A DNA stretch of 24,765 nucleotides from OMOG01 sp041485845 (GCA_041485845.1 JBGPKH010000046.1:1-24765), one strand, 5' to 3'; positions 1 through 7,177 are shown, counted from the stretch's first letter. A program made the numbers and translations. Notes: a model not told the origin generated them from the sequence alone.

Positions 1-70
1 AGGATGGGGTGCCTTGCAAATCGTGGGCCGCAGGGGCCTGTCACAGACGCCTGCCTCTATCTTGTAAACT

Positions 71-95
71 CCCGCTAGGAGATCTTAATAGCGGG
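71..95. repeat. Short inverted repeat in gene-free left end
   Basis: CCCGCTA (71-77) and TAGCGGG (89-95) form a perfect 7-bp stem around an 11-nt loop. It lies beyond the 3' end of the minus-strand toxin gene. There is no T-tract on either side, so a Rho-independent terminator is not supported. The rest of 1-207 shows no convincing gene. Confidence 0.4.
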
Positions 96-207
96 AATCG
101 TTGAATATCTCCACCGGCTTGCCTGGACTGGTGGCTGGTCGGTTTCGTAAAGCGGCAGCACATCAAGCGGCCGAATGGTACACGCACGTGCGGGAACTGG
201 TGTGTGC

Positions 208-606
208 TCACTCTGTTTTCTGTAGTGGGAGGGGCTGCCCAGGCAATTCGTATTCCACGCACGTCACCGTCTTCCCCTCCAGGCTCACCTCAATCACCGT
301 ATTGACCAAGTCTCGCTGTGCCGAGTATTTTAGGGCGGCCTGGAAAAGTGCCCGCTGCAAGGCCGGTACGACGTTCGGAACCAAGACAATGAGGCCAGGA
401 TGCAGATCCATCTTGCGAAAAAGTTGGATGAAGTCCCCCCGGTTATTGGTGACGAGCGTGAATTCGTCTTTGACGATCCGTTCCGCTAAGACCCAGTCCG
501 GCTGGCCGCTCAAGCCGAGATGGTTGACGTGCGTTGCTTCAAAGCCCGCGGCATGGGCCAGATCTACCAGCGACTGATGAAAGCACTCGTCGATCAGGAT
601 CCTCAT
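208..606 (-). CDS. DUF5615 PIN-like toxin
   Basis: This is a 132-residue protein of the DUF5615 PIN-like family, the predicted RNase toxin half of DUF433/DUF5615 (VapBC45-like) toxin-antitoxin pairs. The N-terminus MRILIDECF carries the family's first acidic residues on strand one. A later segment with TNNRGDF holds the aspartate usually found in the second half of the PIN-like active site. Its ATG overlaps the stop of the upstream DUF433 gene by 4 bp (603-606, ATGA), so the two are translationally coupled in the usual antitoxin-first order. The length is normal for the family and the frame is intact. Toxic activity is inferred from the family only. Confidence 0.85.
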   Translation of the reverse strand: MRILIDECFHQSLVDLAHAAGFEATHVNHLGLSGQPDWVLAERIVKDEFTLVTNNRGDFIQLFRKMDLHPGLIVLVPNVVPALQRALFQAALKYSAQRDLVNTVIEVSLEGKTVTCVEYELPGQPLPLQKTE

Positions 607-1220
607 GCCGTCGTGAGCAGGCTGCTCAGTGGGAAGGACTGACTGCCGCGCGCTTTTTTTCCCCGCCAGGGGCTGCGGCTAGGGCGCCCGCGCCGTGGGA
701 ACGCGCGCACGTACAGCGGAGCGATGGCAATCTTCTCCTTGTCCAACGTCGGATAGCCCTCAAGAATCTCGTCCACCGTTGCGCCCTGGGCAAGCATCCC
801 GGCCACCAGGTCCACCGGAATCCTCGTCCCCTTGAACACGGGGGTTCCCCGCATGATGTCTGGATCGGTGACCACCATTTCTTCCATACGCGCGAGCTGC
901 TTCAATTGGCTCTCTACCTTTCGACGGGCGGGCTTGATCTCGATGCGAAGGGCAGTACCGTCACCGACGGGTAATTCGTCCTTCTTCGGAGACTGCTGGA
1001 GCAATTCCGCGATCTCCCGCCGAGTTCCCAGCGGCAGAAGCCGAAGGCCTTCGGCTTCGAGCTGAAGGAAGATCAGATGTTCTTTGGTGAGCAGGCGCCG
1101 AACCGTTGCGCCCGACCGCGTGGCGCGGGGGCGAATCAGCCGGCTGTCAATCGCCTTGTGAACCGCAGCCAGAGGTAAACCCGTCAGGGCAGCGGCTTGC
1201 GCGGGTGTGTATCCAGCCAT
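603..1220 (-). CDS. DUF433 antitoxin with N-terminal helix-turn-helix
   Basis: This 205-residue protein has two recognisable parts. Residues about 3-30 look like a MerR-type helix-turn-helix (YTPAQAAALTGLPLAAVHKA). Residues about 110-170 match the DUF433 antitoxin core (PDIMRGTPVFKGTRIPV, then a segment ending EILEGYPTLDKEKI). A basic Arg-rich tail follows. Minimal DUF433 antitoxins are about 75 residues, so this is the long, DNA-binding form, expected to repress its own operon and neutralise the downstream DUF5615 protein. The ATG at 1220 has no Shine-Dalgarno sequence. Instead TAGAAT lies 6 nt upstream, consistent with a leaderless mRNA. Confidence 0.85.
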   Translation of the reverse strand: MAGYTPAQAAALTGLPLAAVHKAIDSRLIRPRATRSGATVRRLLTKEHLIFLQLEAEGLRLLPLGTRREIAELLQQSPKKDELPVGDGTALRIEIKPARRKVESQLKQLARMEEMVVTDPDIMRGTPVFKGTRIPVDLVAGMLAQGATVDEILEGYPTLDKEKIAIAPLYVRAFPRRGRPSRSPWRGKKARGSQSFPLSSLLTTA

Positions 1221-1226
1221 AGCTTA

Positions 1227-1232
1227 ATTCTA
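1227..1232 (-). promoter_or_regulatory. Candidate -10 element giving a leaderless DUF433 mRNA
   Basis: On the minus strand TAGAAT (1232-1227) is followed by TAAGCT and then the ATG at 1220. The 6-nt spacing would put transcription start at or beside the start codon. No Shine-Dalgarno sequence is present and no clear -35 is seen. Confidence 0.45.
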
Positions 1233-1454
1233 CACCGGATGGAGAAGAATTATTCGGGTCAGGCCATTCAGGGGCAGGCATCTCTTCGATTCGCGAGTTC
1301 TTTCGCGCAAACGTTGATAACAAACCGCTTACCTGCAATCATCGACGAGAACGGATCGGGCATCTATCGGGCAAATTCACTGCGCCCGTTCAGTAATCGA
1401 CCACTGATCGGTAGAGCATAGCTCAATATCGTCCGCCGGTGCGAATGGGAATGC

Positions 1455-1684
1455 ATGACCCTGGATGAGTTGGGCAAGGACAAACGCGCCGCGATTCTCG
1501 CCATCGCAGCCAACCACGGTGTTCAGCGTGTGCGTGTGTTCGGTTCCTTTGCGCGGGGTGACGCTGACAAGGACAGCGACGTCGATTTACCGATCGAGGC
1601 CGCTCCGCGTACGCCGCCGTGGTTCCCGGAGGACTGCTTGTCGATCTGGAAGAAGAACTGGGCCGTCGAGTGCAGCCAGGCTGA
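1455..1684 (+). pseudogene. MNT-type nucleotidyltransferase (HEPN/MNT antitoxin family), frameshifted and truncated
   Basis: The N-terminal half is a clear minimal nucleotidyltransferase: a helical start (MTLDELGKDKRAAILAIAA), then the GSFARGDADKDSDVDL motif with the G-S and D-x-D catalytic residues. In this frame the sequence then becomes unrelated. The expected family continuation, GGLLVDLEEELGRRV, is present in a different frame at about 1628-1672, so a frameshift lies between about 1595 and 1628. That frame stops at TGA 1682-1684, where homology to an antisense kinase fragment begins, so the last 10-25 residues are lost. No HEPN partner is present. I read it as a dead antitoxin gene. Confidence 0.75.
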
Positions 1685-2220
1685 CAAGCCAAAGAAAGTC
1701 ACGCCCTTGGAGATCGGCTGGGGTTCTCCGACGCCGGTCGGCAGCAGAATCAATTGATCGCGCAGATTCGTAAGCACCCATTTCCCGTCCGGCGACAGCG
1801 CCGTACCCAATCCGTCGCCCAGATGGATGGTATCGGACCCATCGGTCTTGCGAAGATACACGCCGTAATCCTGCGAGGCACCGGACGCCTGTTCGCTCAG
1901 CAGAACCGTCTTGCCATCGGAGGAAAGGTCCATGGTCAAAGTTCCGTCGAGCCAGGAGAGTTCTCTTTCCCGCGTCTCGCCGTCCGGCAACGCCAGCGTG
2001 CCCATGCGGATGCGCTCATGGGCGATGAGTACCCGCCCCTGCCGGGAGATATCATGCAGGGTGATGGTGCCGGCCATACGCGCCACCAGCCGCTGCCGGC
2101 CCGCGGGCGTCACGGCGCGCAAGTGCCGCTCGTAACCAATGTCGGAAGCGCTGAACCAGATATCGTGTCCCCCGATTTTACCCCGAGAGCCACCCGCCGA
2201 GCCAACCGAAAGGGAGCGTT
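1673..2220 (-). pseudogene. Fragment of a Ser/Thr kinase PD40/TolB-like beta-propeller
   Basis: The minus-strand frame encodes WD40/PD40-type repeats such as GHDIWFSASD, a GRQRLVARMAGTITLHDIS stretch, DLSSDGKTVLL and ALSPDGKWVL. These match the C-terminal sensor propeller of acidobacterial PknB-type Ser/Thr kinases. There is no kinase domain upstream and no proper start. The reading frame stays open from about 2320 to 1523 but loses family character beyond about 1673, where it runs antisense through the MNT remnant. I see it as a gene fragment joined to the MNT remnant by rearrangement. Its upstream boundary, about 2220, is approximate. Nothing recognisable occupies 2221-2470. Confidence 0.7.
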
Positions 2221-2470
2221 TGCTGTAGCCAGGCAAGCTTCCCATGGGCAACGGTTCCACAGGATCATTTCGTTTTGAAACCAGTTCCAGTTCCAGTTCG
2301 ACTGTGCCACTCACCGCCACCGGGCACGAGCGGTGTGGTCCAAACCGGCCCGCTGAAATGGCTCGTCCCTGGCCGCCGTGAACGCTCCGCTCTTCATCCG
2401 TGCCGATTCGTGTCGATTCGAGTTGGTTCGCGGCCTTTACAGCTCCTGAGCGATGTGACCGGCCGCCGTC

Positions 2471-3814
2471 CTACCGCAAGTTGAACTTCTTCATCTTGTA
2501 GCGCAGCGTGTCGCGCGTGATCCGCAGCAGGCGCGCGGCTTGCGTCTGGTTCCCTGCGGTCTTGTCCAAAGCGCGCACCAGCAGGCTCCGCTCATTATCT
2601 TCCAGCGAAAGCCCGTCGGCAGGCGCGTCGATGTTCACCGGAATGGCCATCGGCGCACTGGGGTCCGGACGCGAGATGGCGATCGGCAGGCTGGGCACCG
2701 TGATCTGCGCGGATTCCTCCAGAATCATGGCCCGCTCGATGGCGTTGCGCAACTCGCGCACGTTGCCCGGCCAGTCGTGCGAGAGCAGCAGCTCGGCCGC
2801 CCGGTCGCTCACCCCTTCGATGTTGCGCTTGAACTTGCGGTTGTAGTGCTCGATGAAGAACCGCGTCAGCGGAACGATATCCTCGGTCCGCTCCCGCAGC
2901 GGAGGAATCAGGATCTGGATTACGTTGACCCGGAAATACAAATCCTGGCGGAAGGCGCCTTCCTTCACCGCTTCGCGCAGGTTCTTGTTGGTCGCCGCCA
3001 CCACGCGCAGGTCGAGCTTGATATCTTTGAGCCCACCCAGGCGCCGGAAGCTCTGTTCCTCGAGCACGCGCAGCAGCTTGGCCTGGAGCATCAGGGGAAT
3101 CTCGCCGATTTCGTCCAGGAACAGGGTGCCTTTGTCGGCCAGCTCGAAGATTCCACGCTTTTGCGCCCGCGCATCGGTGAAAGCGCCCTTTTCATATCCG
3201 AATAGCTCGCTTTCCAGGAGCGTCTCCGGAATGGCCGCGCAGTTGATGGCGATGAAGGGTTCGGCCTGGCGCACGCTCTGGTAGTGCAAAGTCTTGGCAA
3301 CCAAGTCCTTACCGGTTCCGTTCTCGCCTTCCAGCAGGATCGTGGTGGCTTCGCTGGCGGCGACCCGTCGCACGAAGTTCAGCACCTCGCGCATGGGGGC
3401 CGATTCCGCGATCACCTCCCGCTTCTGGGGAGCCGCTTCCTCGGTGATGTCCTTGATGGTGGCCACCACGCCGCTCAGGCGACCCTCATCGTCGAACATC
3501 TGGTTGGTGCGCATCACCACCAGCCGTTCCATCCCGTTGCCGGTGTGCAGCCGGACCGTGCAGTTCGGCGCCGCCGGAGCCTGGTTCAGGCCCACCAGCA
3601 CACCGCATCCCGGTTCGCACAAGGAGCACTTGAAGATGTCCTGGCAGTGTTTCCCGAGCATTTCTTCGGACGACATGCCGAACAGCTTTTCCGCTGACCG
3701 GTTAACGCCGGTGATGAGGAATTCCGGATCGTACAGAACCAGGGCGTCGGAAAGCTGGTCGAACACCGCTTCCAAAACGCTGGCCTTCTGCCAGCCTGGC
3801 GTGAGCTTGGACAT
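2471..3814 (-). CDS. PAS-domain sigma-54 enhancer-binding regulator (Fis-type HTH)
   Basis: This is a bacterial enhancer-binding protein that would remodel RpoN-RNA polymerase using ATP. From MSKLTPGW (3814), 447 residues: PAS sensor about 12-125; AAA+ domain about 134-370 with Walker A GENGTGKD (163-170), Walker B LFLDEIG (231-237) and the sigma-54 loop GAFTDA (210-215), a variant of GAFTGA; C-terminal Fis-like helix-turn-helix (NQTQAARLLRITRDTLRYKM). The PAS domain holds a cysteine cluster (C57, C63, C66, C70, with C85 nearby) that could sense redox or bind a metal. An alternative ATG lies two codons upstream (3820). The open frame runs further upstream but crosses the control region. It is divergent from the cytochrome cluster and so is its likely regulator. 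Confidence 0.93.
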   Translation of the reverse strand: MSKLTPGWQKASVLEAVFDQLSDALVLYDPEFLITGVNRSAEKLFGMSSEEMLGKHCQDIFKCSLCEPGCGVLVGLNQAPAAPNCTVRLHTGNGMERLVVMRTNQMFDDEGRLSGVVATIKDITEEAAPQKREVIAESAPMREVLNFVRRVAASEATTILLEGENGTGKDLVAKTLHYQSVRQAEPFIAINCAAIPETLLESELFGYEKGAFTDARAQKRGIFELADKGTLFLDEIGEIPLMLQAKLLRVLEEQSFRRLGGLKDIKLDLRVVAATNKNLREAVKEGAFRQDLYFRVNVIQILIPPLRERTEDIVPLTRFFIEHYNRKFKRNIEGVSDRAAELLLSHDWPGNVRELRNAIERAMILEESAQITVPSLPIAISRPDPSAPMAIPVNIDAPADGLSLEDNERSLLVRALDKTAGNQTQAARLLRITRDTLRYKMKKFNLR

Positions 3815-3836
3815 TATCATGGACGACTTAGAATCA

Positions 3837-3845
3837 ATTATACCA
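3837..3845 (-). promoter_or_regulatory. Extended -10 promoter of the sigma-54 regulator gene
   Basis: On the minus strand TGGTATAAT (3845-3837) is a perfect extended -10 (TGn plus TATAAT), 16 nt before the ATG at 3820. A TTGACG lies upstream but only 14 nt away, too close for a normal -35. The promoter touches the tandem repeat at 3847-3883, so a regulator bound there could repress its own gene. Confidence 0.6.
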
Positions 3846-3846
3846 A

Positions 3847-3883
3847 GGCCATTCTGCGTCAATTGGCCCAATCTGCGTCGATT
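3847..3883. promoter_or_regulatory. Tandem repeat: candidate enhancer (UAS) for the sigma-54 regulator
   Basis: Two adjacent units, 3847-3864 (GGCCATTCTGCGTCAATT) and 3865-3883 (GGCCCAATCTGCGTCGATT), differ at a few positions and repeat with an 18-19 bp period. The second unit overlaps the inverted repeat ATTGGCCCAAT (3862-3872). Their distance to the -24 element of the cytochrome promoter, about 72-108 bp, is typical of upstream activating sequences. Confidence 0.5.
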
Positions 3884-3953
3884 TTGGGGGGAATTGCACC
3901 CTATGCCGGCGGGTAAGTCGCTGTAAGCCAAGAGGAAGACACGAAATAGACGG

Positions 3954-3969
3954 TGGAAGTGCAATTGCT
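3954..3969 (+). promoter_or_regulatory. Sigma-54 (-24/-12) promoter of the cytochrome cluster
   Basis: TGGAAGTGCAATTGCT matches the sigma-54 consensus TGGCACGRNNNTTGCW at every key position: TGG, an exact 10-bp gap between GG (3955-3956) and GC (3967-3968), and TTGCT. Transcription would start near 3980, just before the Shine-Dalgarno sequence GGAGG (3983-3987) of the first gene. A divergent enhancer-binding regulator next door supports the call. Confidence 0.65.
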
Positions 3970-3991
3970 ATCTAACGGTTTCGGAGGCATC

Positions 3992-4222
3992 ATGTCCCAT
4001 TTGAAGCTCATCGTGCCCGCTGCTATCGTGCTGGGCGGTTTCCTGGTTTGCTCTACGGCTACCTATGGCAAACAGGAGTACATGAAAGCGACCAAGAAAC
4101 AGTGCGTCTACTGCCACGCAAAGGTGTCCGCCGATAAAGACGCGATGAACAAGAACCTGACCGACGCCGGAAAATACTACGCCGAGCATAAGAGCCTGGA
4201 CGGTTACCAGGAGAAGAAGTAG
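3992..4222 (+). CDS. Small monoheme c-type cytochrome
   Basis: This 76-residue protein has an N-terminal hydrophobic signal or anchor (about residues 4-22) and one CXXCH site, CVYCH at 38-42, followed by a Lys/Asp-rich hydrophilic tail. It is probably a periplasmic or membrane-tethered electron carrier with one covalent heme. I chose ATG 3992 because GGAGG (3983-3987) precedes it and the signal sequence starts here; an in-frame GTG at 3953 lies at the sigma-54 promoter and is unlikely. It is the first gene of the cluster. I do not recognise a named family. A lipobox is not convincing, since the cysteine at residue 20 is preceded by Val. Confidence 0.85.
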   Translation: MSHLKLIVPAAIVLGGFLVCSTATYGKQEYMKATKKQCVYCHAKVSADKDAMNKNLTDAGKYYAEHKSLDGYQEKK

Positions 4223-4249
4223 CTGGTGAGGTGGAGACGGGGAGTCGTT

Positions 4250-4702
4250 ATGATGCATACGGTTCAGCTTTCTGTGGCTGACGGCGTCTACGCGGCTGCT
4301 GTGCGGGAAGCCCTGTCCCGAAGTTGCGCCTGTCACGTGGAATCCGTCGATCGTCCGGACATGGCACAGCCAAGCGTCCTGGTTGTGGATGAACTGGCCT
4401 TCGCGCGGCTGCCCCTCCCCCTGTCCAATCCGGAGCGGGTGGTGTTGATCACCCGCAAGGACCCCCAGTTGCTCGCCCAGGCCTGGGAAGCCGGAATCGT
4501 GTCCGTTGTTTCCGAGCGGGATCCCATCAATACCGTTCTGCTGGCCATCATGGCTGCCGCCTTGCGCGTCGCCAAGTCCCACGATACCGCCAGTTTTGCT
4601 CGCACGCGAGAGAGCGGGATATCCCCCAGCCACAGCTCCGTATCTGCGCCATTACCCCCACATAACCGGACTTCCGCATCGAAACGCTGCAAAATCCAAT
4701 AG
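4250..4702 (+). CDS. Degenerate receiver-like protein of unknown function
   Basis: The 150-residue product resembles a response-regulator receiver fold: alternating hydrophobic strands and helices, with SVLVVDELAF at the position of the usual phospho-acceptor strand, RVVLITRKDP at the fourth strand (normally ending in Ser/Thr), and GIVSVVSERDP resembling the fifth-strand region. The acidic pocket near the N-terminus is missing, so normal phosphorylation is doubtful. There is no DNA-binding domain; the C-terminus is a Ser/Pro/Lys-rich tail. GGGGAG at 4239-4244 supports ATG 4250 or 4253; a GTG at 4226 is also in frame. It begins 27 bp after the monoheme cytochrome and is probably cotranscribed. 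Its function is unknown. Confidence 0.7.
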   Translation: MMHTVQLSVADGVYAAAVREALSRSCACHVESVDRPDMAQPSVLVVDELAFARLPLPLSNPERVVLITRKDPQLLAQAWEAGIVSVVSERDPINTVLLAIMAAALRVAKSHDTASFARTRESGISPSHSSVSAPLPPHNRTSASKRCKIQ

Positions 4703-4769
4703 TTTGCATGGACACCCCCGTGGACTCCTGCGTGCATTACCGTTTGCTCCGGGAAGGAGGTCGTTTCAC

Positions 4770-5168
4770 GTGACCCACTCATTAGCAGAACTAGAGTCGA
4801 TTGTCCGCAACAAGATCTGCCATCTCTGTACCGAACGAACCGTTGACGGCGAGTGCGGGCTGGAGGAGCCCTCCGGGTGCTCGCTGTTCCGGCTTTTCCC
4901 CCAAGTTGCCCAGGCGATCCAATCCGTGAGGGGCGACGATATCGGCGTGTACATCGAGGCCATCCGGCGCAACGTCTGCTCCATTTGCACCGATCGGGCA
5001 GCCGACGGCACCTGCGAAACCCGCCAGATGGTGCAGTGCGCGCTCGATGCTTACCTGCTCCTGGTGGTGGAGGCGATTGAAGAAGCCACCGGGAAAACCT
5101 TCGACAAGCAGAGAATCGGCCTGGCCGGTCCGTCGCGGATCAGCCCCGGGCCGCAAATCCAATTGTGA
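4770..5168 (+). CDS. Tandem four-cysteine-motif protein (unknown metal-binding protein)
   Basis: I place the start at GTG 4770 because a strong Shine-Dalgarno sequence, AAGGAGG (4754-4760), sits at good spacing and the similarity between repeats starts soon after; this gives 132 residues. The protein is an internal duplication. Each half has C-x2-C-x8-C-x7-C: C17, C20, C29, C37 and C70, C73, C82, C90, within ICHLCTERTVDGEC and VCSICTDRAADGTC. Each is followed by a hydrophobic helix. There is no signal peptide, so it is probably cytoplasmic. Four cysteines per unit could hold an Fe-S cluster or zinc; no CXXCH is present. I do not recognise the family. Its place in the cytochrome cluster suggests a redox or assembly role. 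Confidence 0.8.
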   Translation: MTHSLAELESIVRNKICHLCTERTVDGECGLEEPSGCSLFRLFPQVAQAIQSVRGDDIGVYIEAIRRNVCSICTDRAADGTCETRQMVQCALDAYLLLVVEAIEEATGKTFDKQRIGLAGPSRISPGPQIQL

Positions 5169-5189
5169 AACTTCACCTGGAGGTAAGTG

Positions 5190-5474
5190 ATGCATCTCAA
5201 CCTGGTTCCCTTTATCGTTCTCTGGGGTCTCCTCGCCATATCGGTGATTGTGATGATCGTCTGGCGTAAGCTCGTGGCCAGCGAGGAAGACGACACCCTG
5301 CATGTGCTGCAAGGCTCGGTAGCCCAACAGGTAACCGTCGCCCACAAGCTGGAAGTGATCGACAAGTGGGGCAAAATCCTCACCGTGATCGCCGTGGTCT
5401 CCGGCCTGCTCCTCGGAGCGGTCTACGTGTATCAGAGTTGGGTCACGGCATCCAACATTCCAACAGGGGTGTAA
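5190..5474 (+). CDS. Small two-helix membrane protein
   Basis: This 94-residue protein has two transmembrane helices (about 5-27, LVPFIVLWGLLAISVIVMIV; about 62-84, ILTVIAVVSGLLLGAVYVY) joined by a charged loop of about 35 residues (EEDD, then VAHKLEVIDKWGK). ATG 5190 is preferred over the in-frame GTG at 5187 because GGAGG (5179-5183) is well placed. It starts 21 bp after the Cys-motif gene and ends 4 bp before the nine-heme cytochrome, so it is surely in the same operon. It may be a small accessory subunit of the b/c-type cytochrome complex. No family is recognised. Confidence 0.8.
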   Translation: MHLNLVPFIVLWGLLAISVIVMIVWRKLVASEEDDTLHVLQGSVAQQVTVAHKLEVIDKWGKILTVIAVVSGLLLGAVYVYQSWVTASNIPTGV

Positions 5475-5478
5475 TTTC

Positions 5479-7167
5479 ATGAGGAACCGGGCACGTTCCT
5501 CCCTCGGCTTGCCGCTCGGTTCTGCCCTGCTAGGCCTTTTTCTCGGGGCCGGCGCCCACCTGCAAGCAGCGGATGAGGCGCCTGCCGTGGAATGCTCTTC
5601 CTGCCATGACCAGGGACCGAAACTGGAGAAGAGCGCGCACACCGGGCTGCCCTGTGAAACCTGCCACGAATCCCACGAGCGGTATCCCCACAAGGCCGGT
5701 CTTCCCAAACCCGCCTGCACCACCTGCCACCAGGACCAGGCGGGCGATTATGCCAGCGGCGTCCACGGGCAGGCGCGCAAGGCCGGCAATGCAAGCGCCC
5801 CCGATTGCGGCCTGTGCCATGGCAGCGCCCACGAACTGATCCCACCCAAGTCGCAGACCTTCCGTCTGGCGGTTCCCGGCACCTGCGGCATGTGCCACTC
5901 CGACGTGGTGGAGCAGTACCGCGCCAGCGTGCATGGGCAGGCTTTGGCGCGCGGGATCACCCAGGCGCCCCTCTGCACCGATTGCCACGGCGAGCACAAA
6001 ATCTTCAAACCCGATAACCAGGCCTCCTCGGTCAACGCCGCCCATATTCGCGACACCTGCGGAAGCTGCCACGGCGACGTGCGCCTGAACCGCAGATTCG
6101 GACTGCCCCCGGACCGCCTGGTGAGCTTCGACTCCTCGTTTCACGGACTGGCCGCCAAGTCGGGCTCGCAAACCGTCGCCAACTGCGCCAGTTGCCATGG
6201 CGTCCACAATATCCTGCCGTCTTCGGACGCCAAGTCCATGATCAACGCCCGGAACCTGCCCAAAACCTGCGGCCAGTGCCACGCCGGCGCCGGCACCCGT
6301 TTTGCCATCAGCCAGGTTCACGTTGCGGAGGGCCGCTCCGAGCCCGTGGCGTTGCGCCTGGTGCGGGAGTTTTACCAGTTTGTGATTCCGGTGACCATCG
6401 GGCTCATGATTCTTCACAACGGCGGCGACTGGCTGCGCAAACTCATCCGCTTGCGCTTCCAGGCAGGCCGGGCGCAGACAGCACCGCAGCCGGCCGCGCA
6501 CGGCGACGTGCGCATGCTGCCATTCGAACGCATTCAGCATGCGGTCCTGGTGGTCTCGTTCTTCACCCTGGTCTGGACCGGATTCGCGCTCAAGTACCCC
6601 GACCAGGCGTGGTCCCGCCCGTTGCTGTGGATGGAAAGCACCCACCCCCTGCGCAGCCTGATCCATCGCGTGGCAGCGGCGATCTTCATGGCCGTGAGCG
6701 TCACCCACCTGATTTCGCTCATTGCCAGCCGCAAGCTGCGGGAGCACTGGAAAGAGATGCTGCCCAAGGCCGCCGATGCCCGTGAGGCGCTGTCGAATTT
6801 TGCCTATAACCTGGGCCTGGGCCCCAATCCGCCCGGGCGCTCGGCGCACAGCTACATCGAGAAGGCCGAGTATTGGGCCGTGGTCTGGGGCGCGGTAGTC
6901 ATGATCGCCAGCGGGGTGTTGCTGTGGGCCAACAGTCTGGTGATGAAAGTAGGTTCCAAGACCTGGCTCGACGTGGCCACGTCCATTCACTTCTACGAGG
7001 CCGTGCTCGCCACCCTGGCGATTGTCGTCTGGCACTTCTATTCCAGCATTTTCGATCCCGATGTCTACCCGTTGAACACCGCCTTCCTGACTGGGAGTAG
7101 TGTAAAGAAACAGGAGCCCTCGAGGGAGCCTGTAGGACCGCAAGAGGTGAAGGCGGCGGGGGACTGA
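5479..7167 (+). CDS. Nine-heme cytochrome c fused to b-type membrane domain (CbcL-like architecture)
   Basis: This 562-residue protein has a signal sequence (cleavage near residue 30) and nine CXXCH sites at C39, 59, 80, 110, 136, 166, 194, 236 and 264. A b-type cytochrome domain of about five helices follows (from about 295 to 530), with candidate heme-b histidines in MILHNGGDW, RIQHAV, LIHRVA/VTHL, SIHFYEA and VVWHFY. A nonaheme domain fused to a HydC/FdnI-like b-type domain is the layout of CbcL, an inner-membrane quinol oxidase used in metal and electrode respiration by Geobacter sulfurreducens. I infer quinone-linked electron transfer to periplasmic carriers. Heme-spacing motifs (SVHGQALARG, then CTDCHGEH) recur in the 19-heme protein. 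Its ATG is 4 bp after the previous stop; GGGG at 5465-5468 is a weak ribosome site. Confidence 0.92.
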   Translation: MRNRARSSLGLPLGSALLGLFLGAGAHLQAADEAPAVECSSCHDQGPKLEKSAHTGLPCETCHESHERYPHKAGLPKPACTTCHQDQAGDYASGVHGQARKAGNASAPDCGLCHGSAHELIPPKSQTFRLAVPGTCGMCHSDVVEQYRASVHGQALARGITQAPLCTDCHGEHKIFKPDNQASSVNAAHIRDTCGSCHGDVRLNRRFGLPPDRLVSFDSSFHGLAAKSGSQTVANCASCHGVHNILPSSDAKSMINARNLPKTCGQCHAGAGTRFAISQVHVAEGRSEPVALRLVREFYQFVIPVTIGLMILHNGGDWLRKLIRLRFQAGRAQTAPQPAAHGDVRMLPFERIQHAVLVVSFFTLVWTGFALKYPDQAWSRPLLWMESTHPLRSLIHRVAAAIFMAVSVTHLISLIASRKLREHWKEMLPKAADAREALSNFAYNLGLGPNPPGRSAHSYIEKAEYWAVVWGAVVMIASGVLLWANSLVMKVGSKTWLDVATSIHFYEAVLATLAIVVWHFYSSIFDPDVYPLNTAFLTGSSVKKQEPSREPVGPQEVKAAGD

Positions 7168-7177
7168 ACTACAATTC

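Noticed and set aside
3857..3862. TTGACG (minus strand) as -35 for the EBP promoter
   Set aside because: The spacer to TATAAT is only 14 nt; the extended -10 (TGG-TATAAT) explains the promoter without it.
3953..3991. GTG at 3953 as the start of the monoheme cytochrome
   Set aside because: It coincides with the sigma-54 -24 element and would place 13 hydrophilic residues before the signal sequence; ATG 3992 has a proper Shine-Dalgarno sequence.
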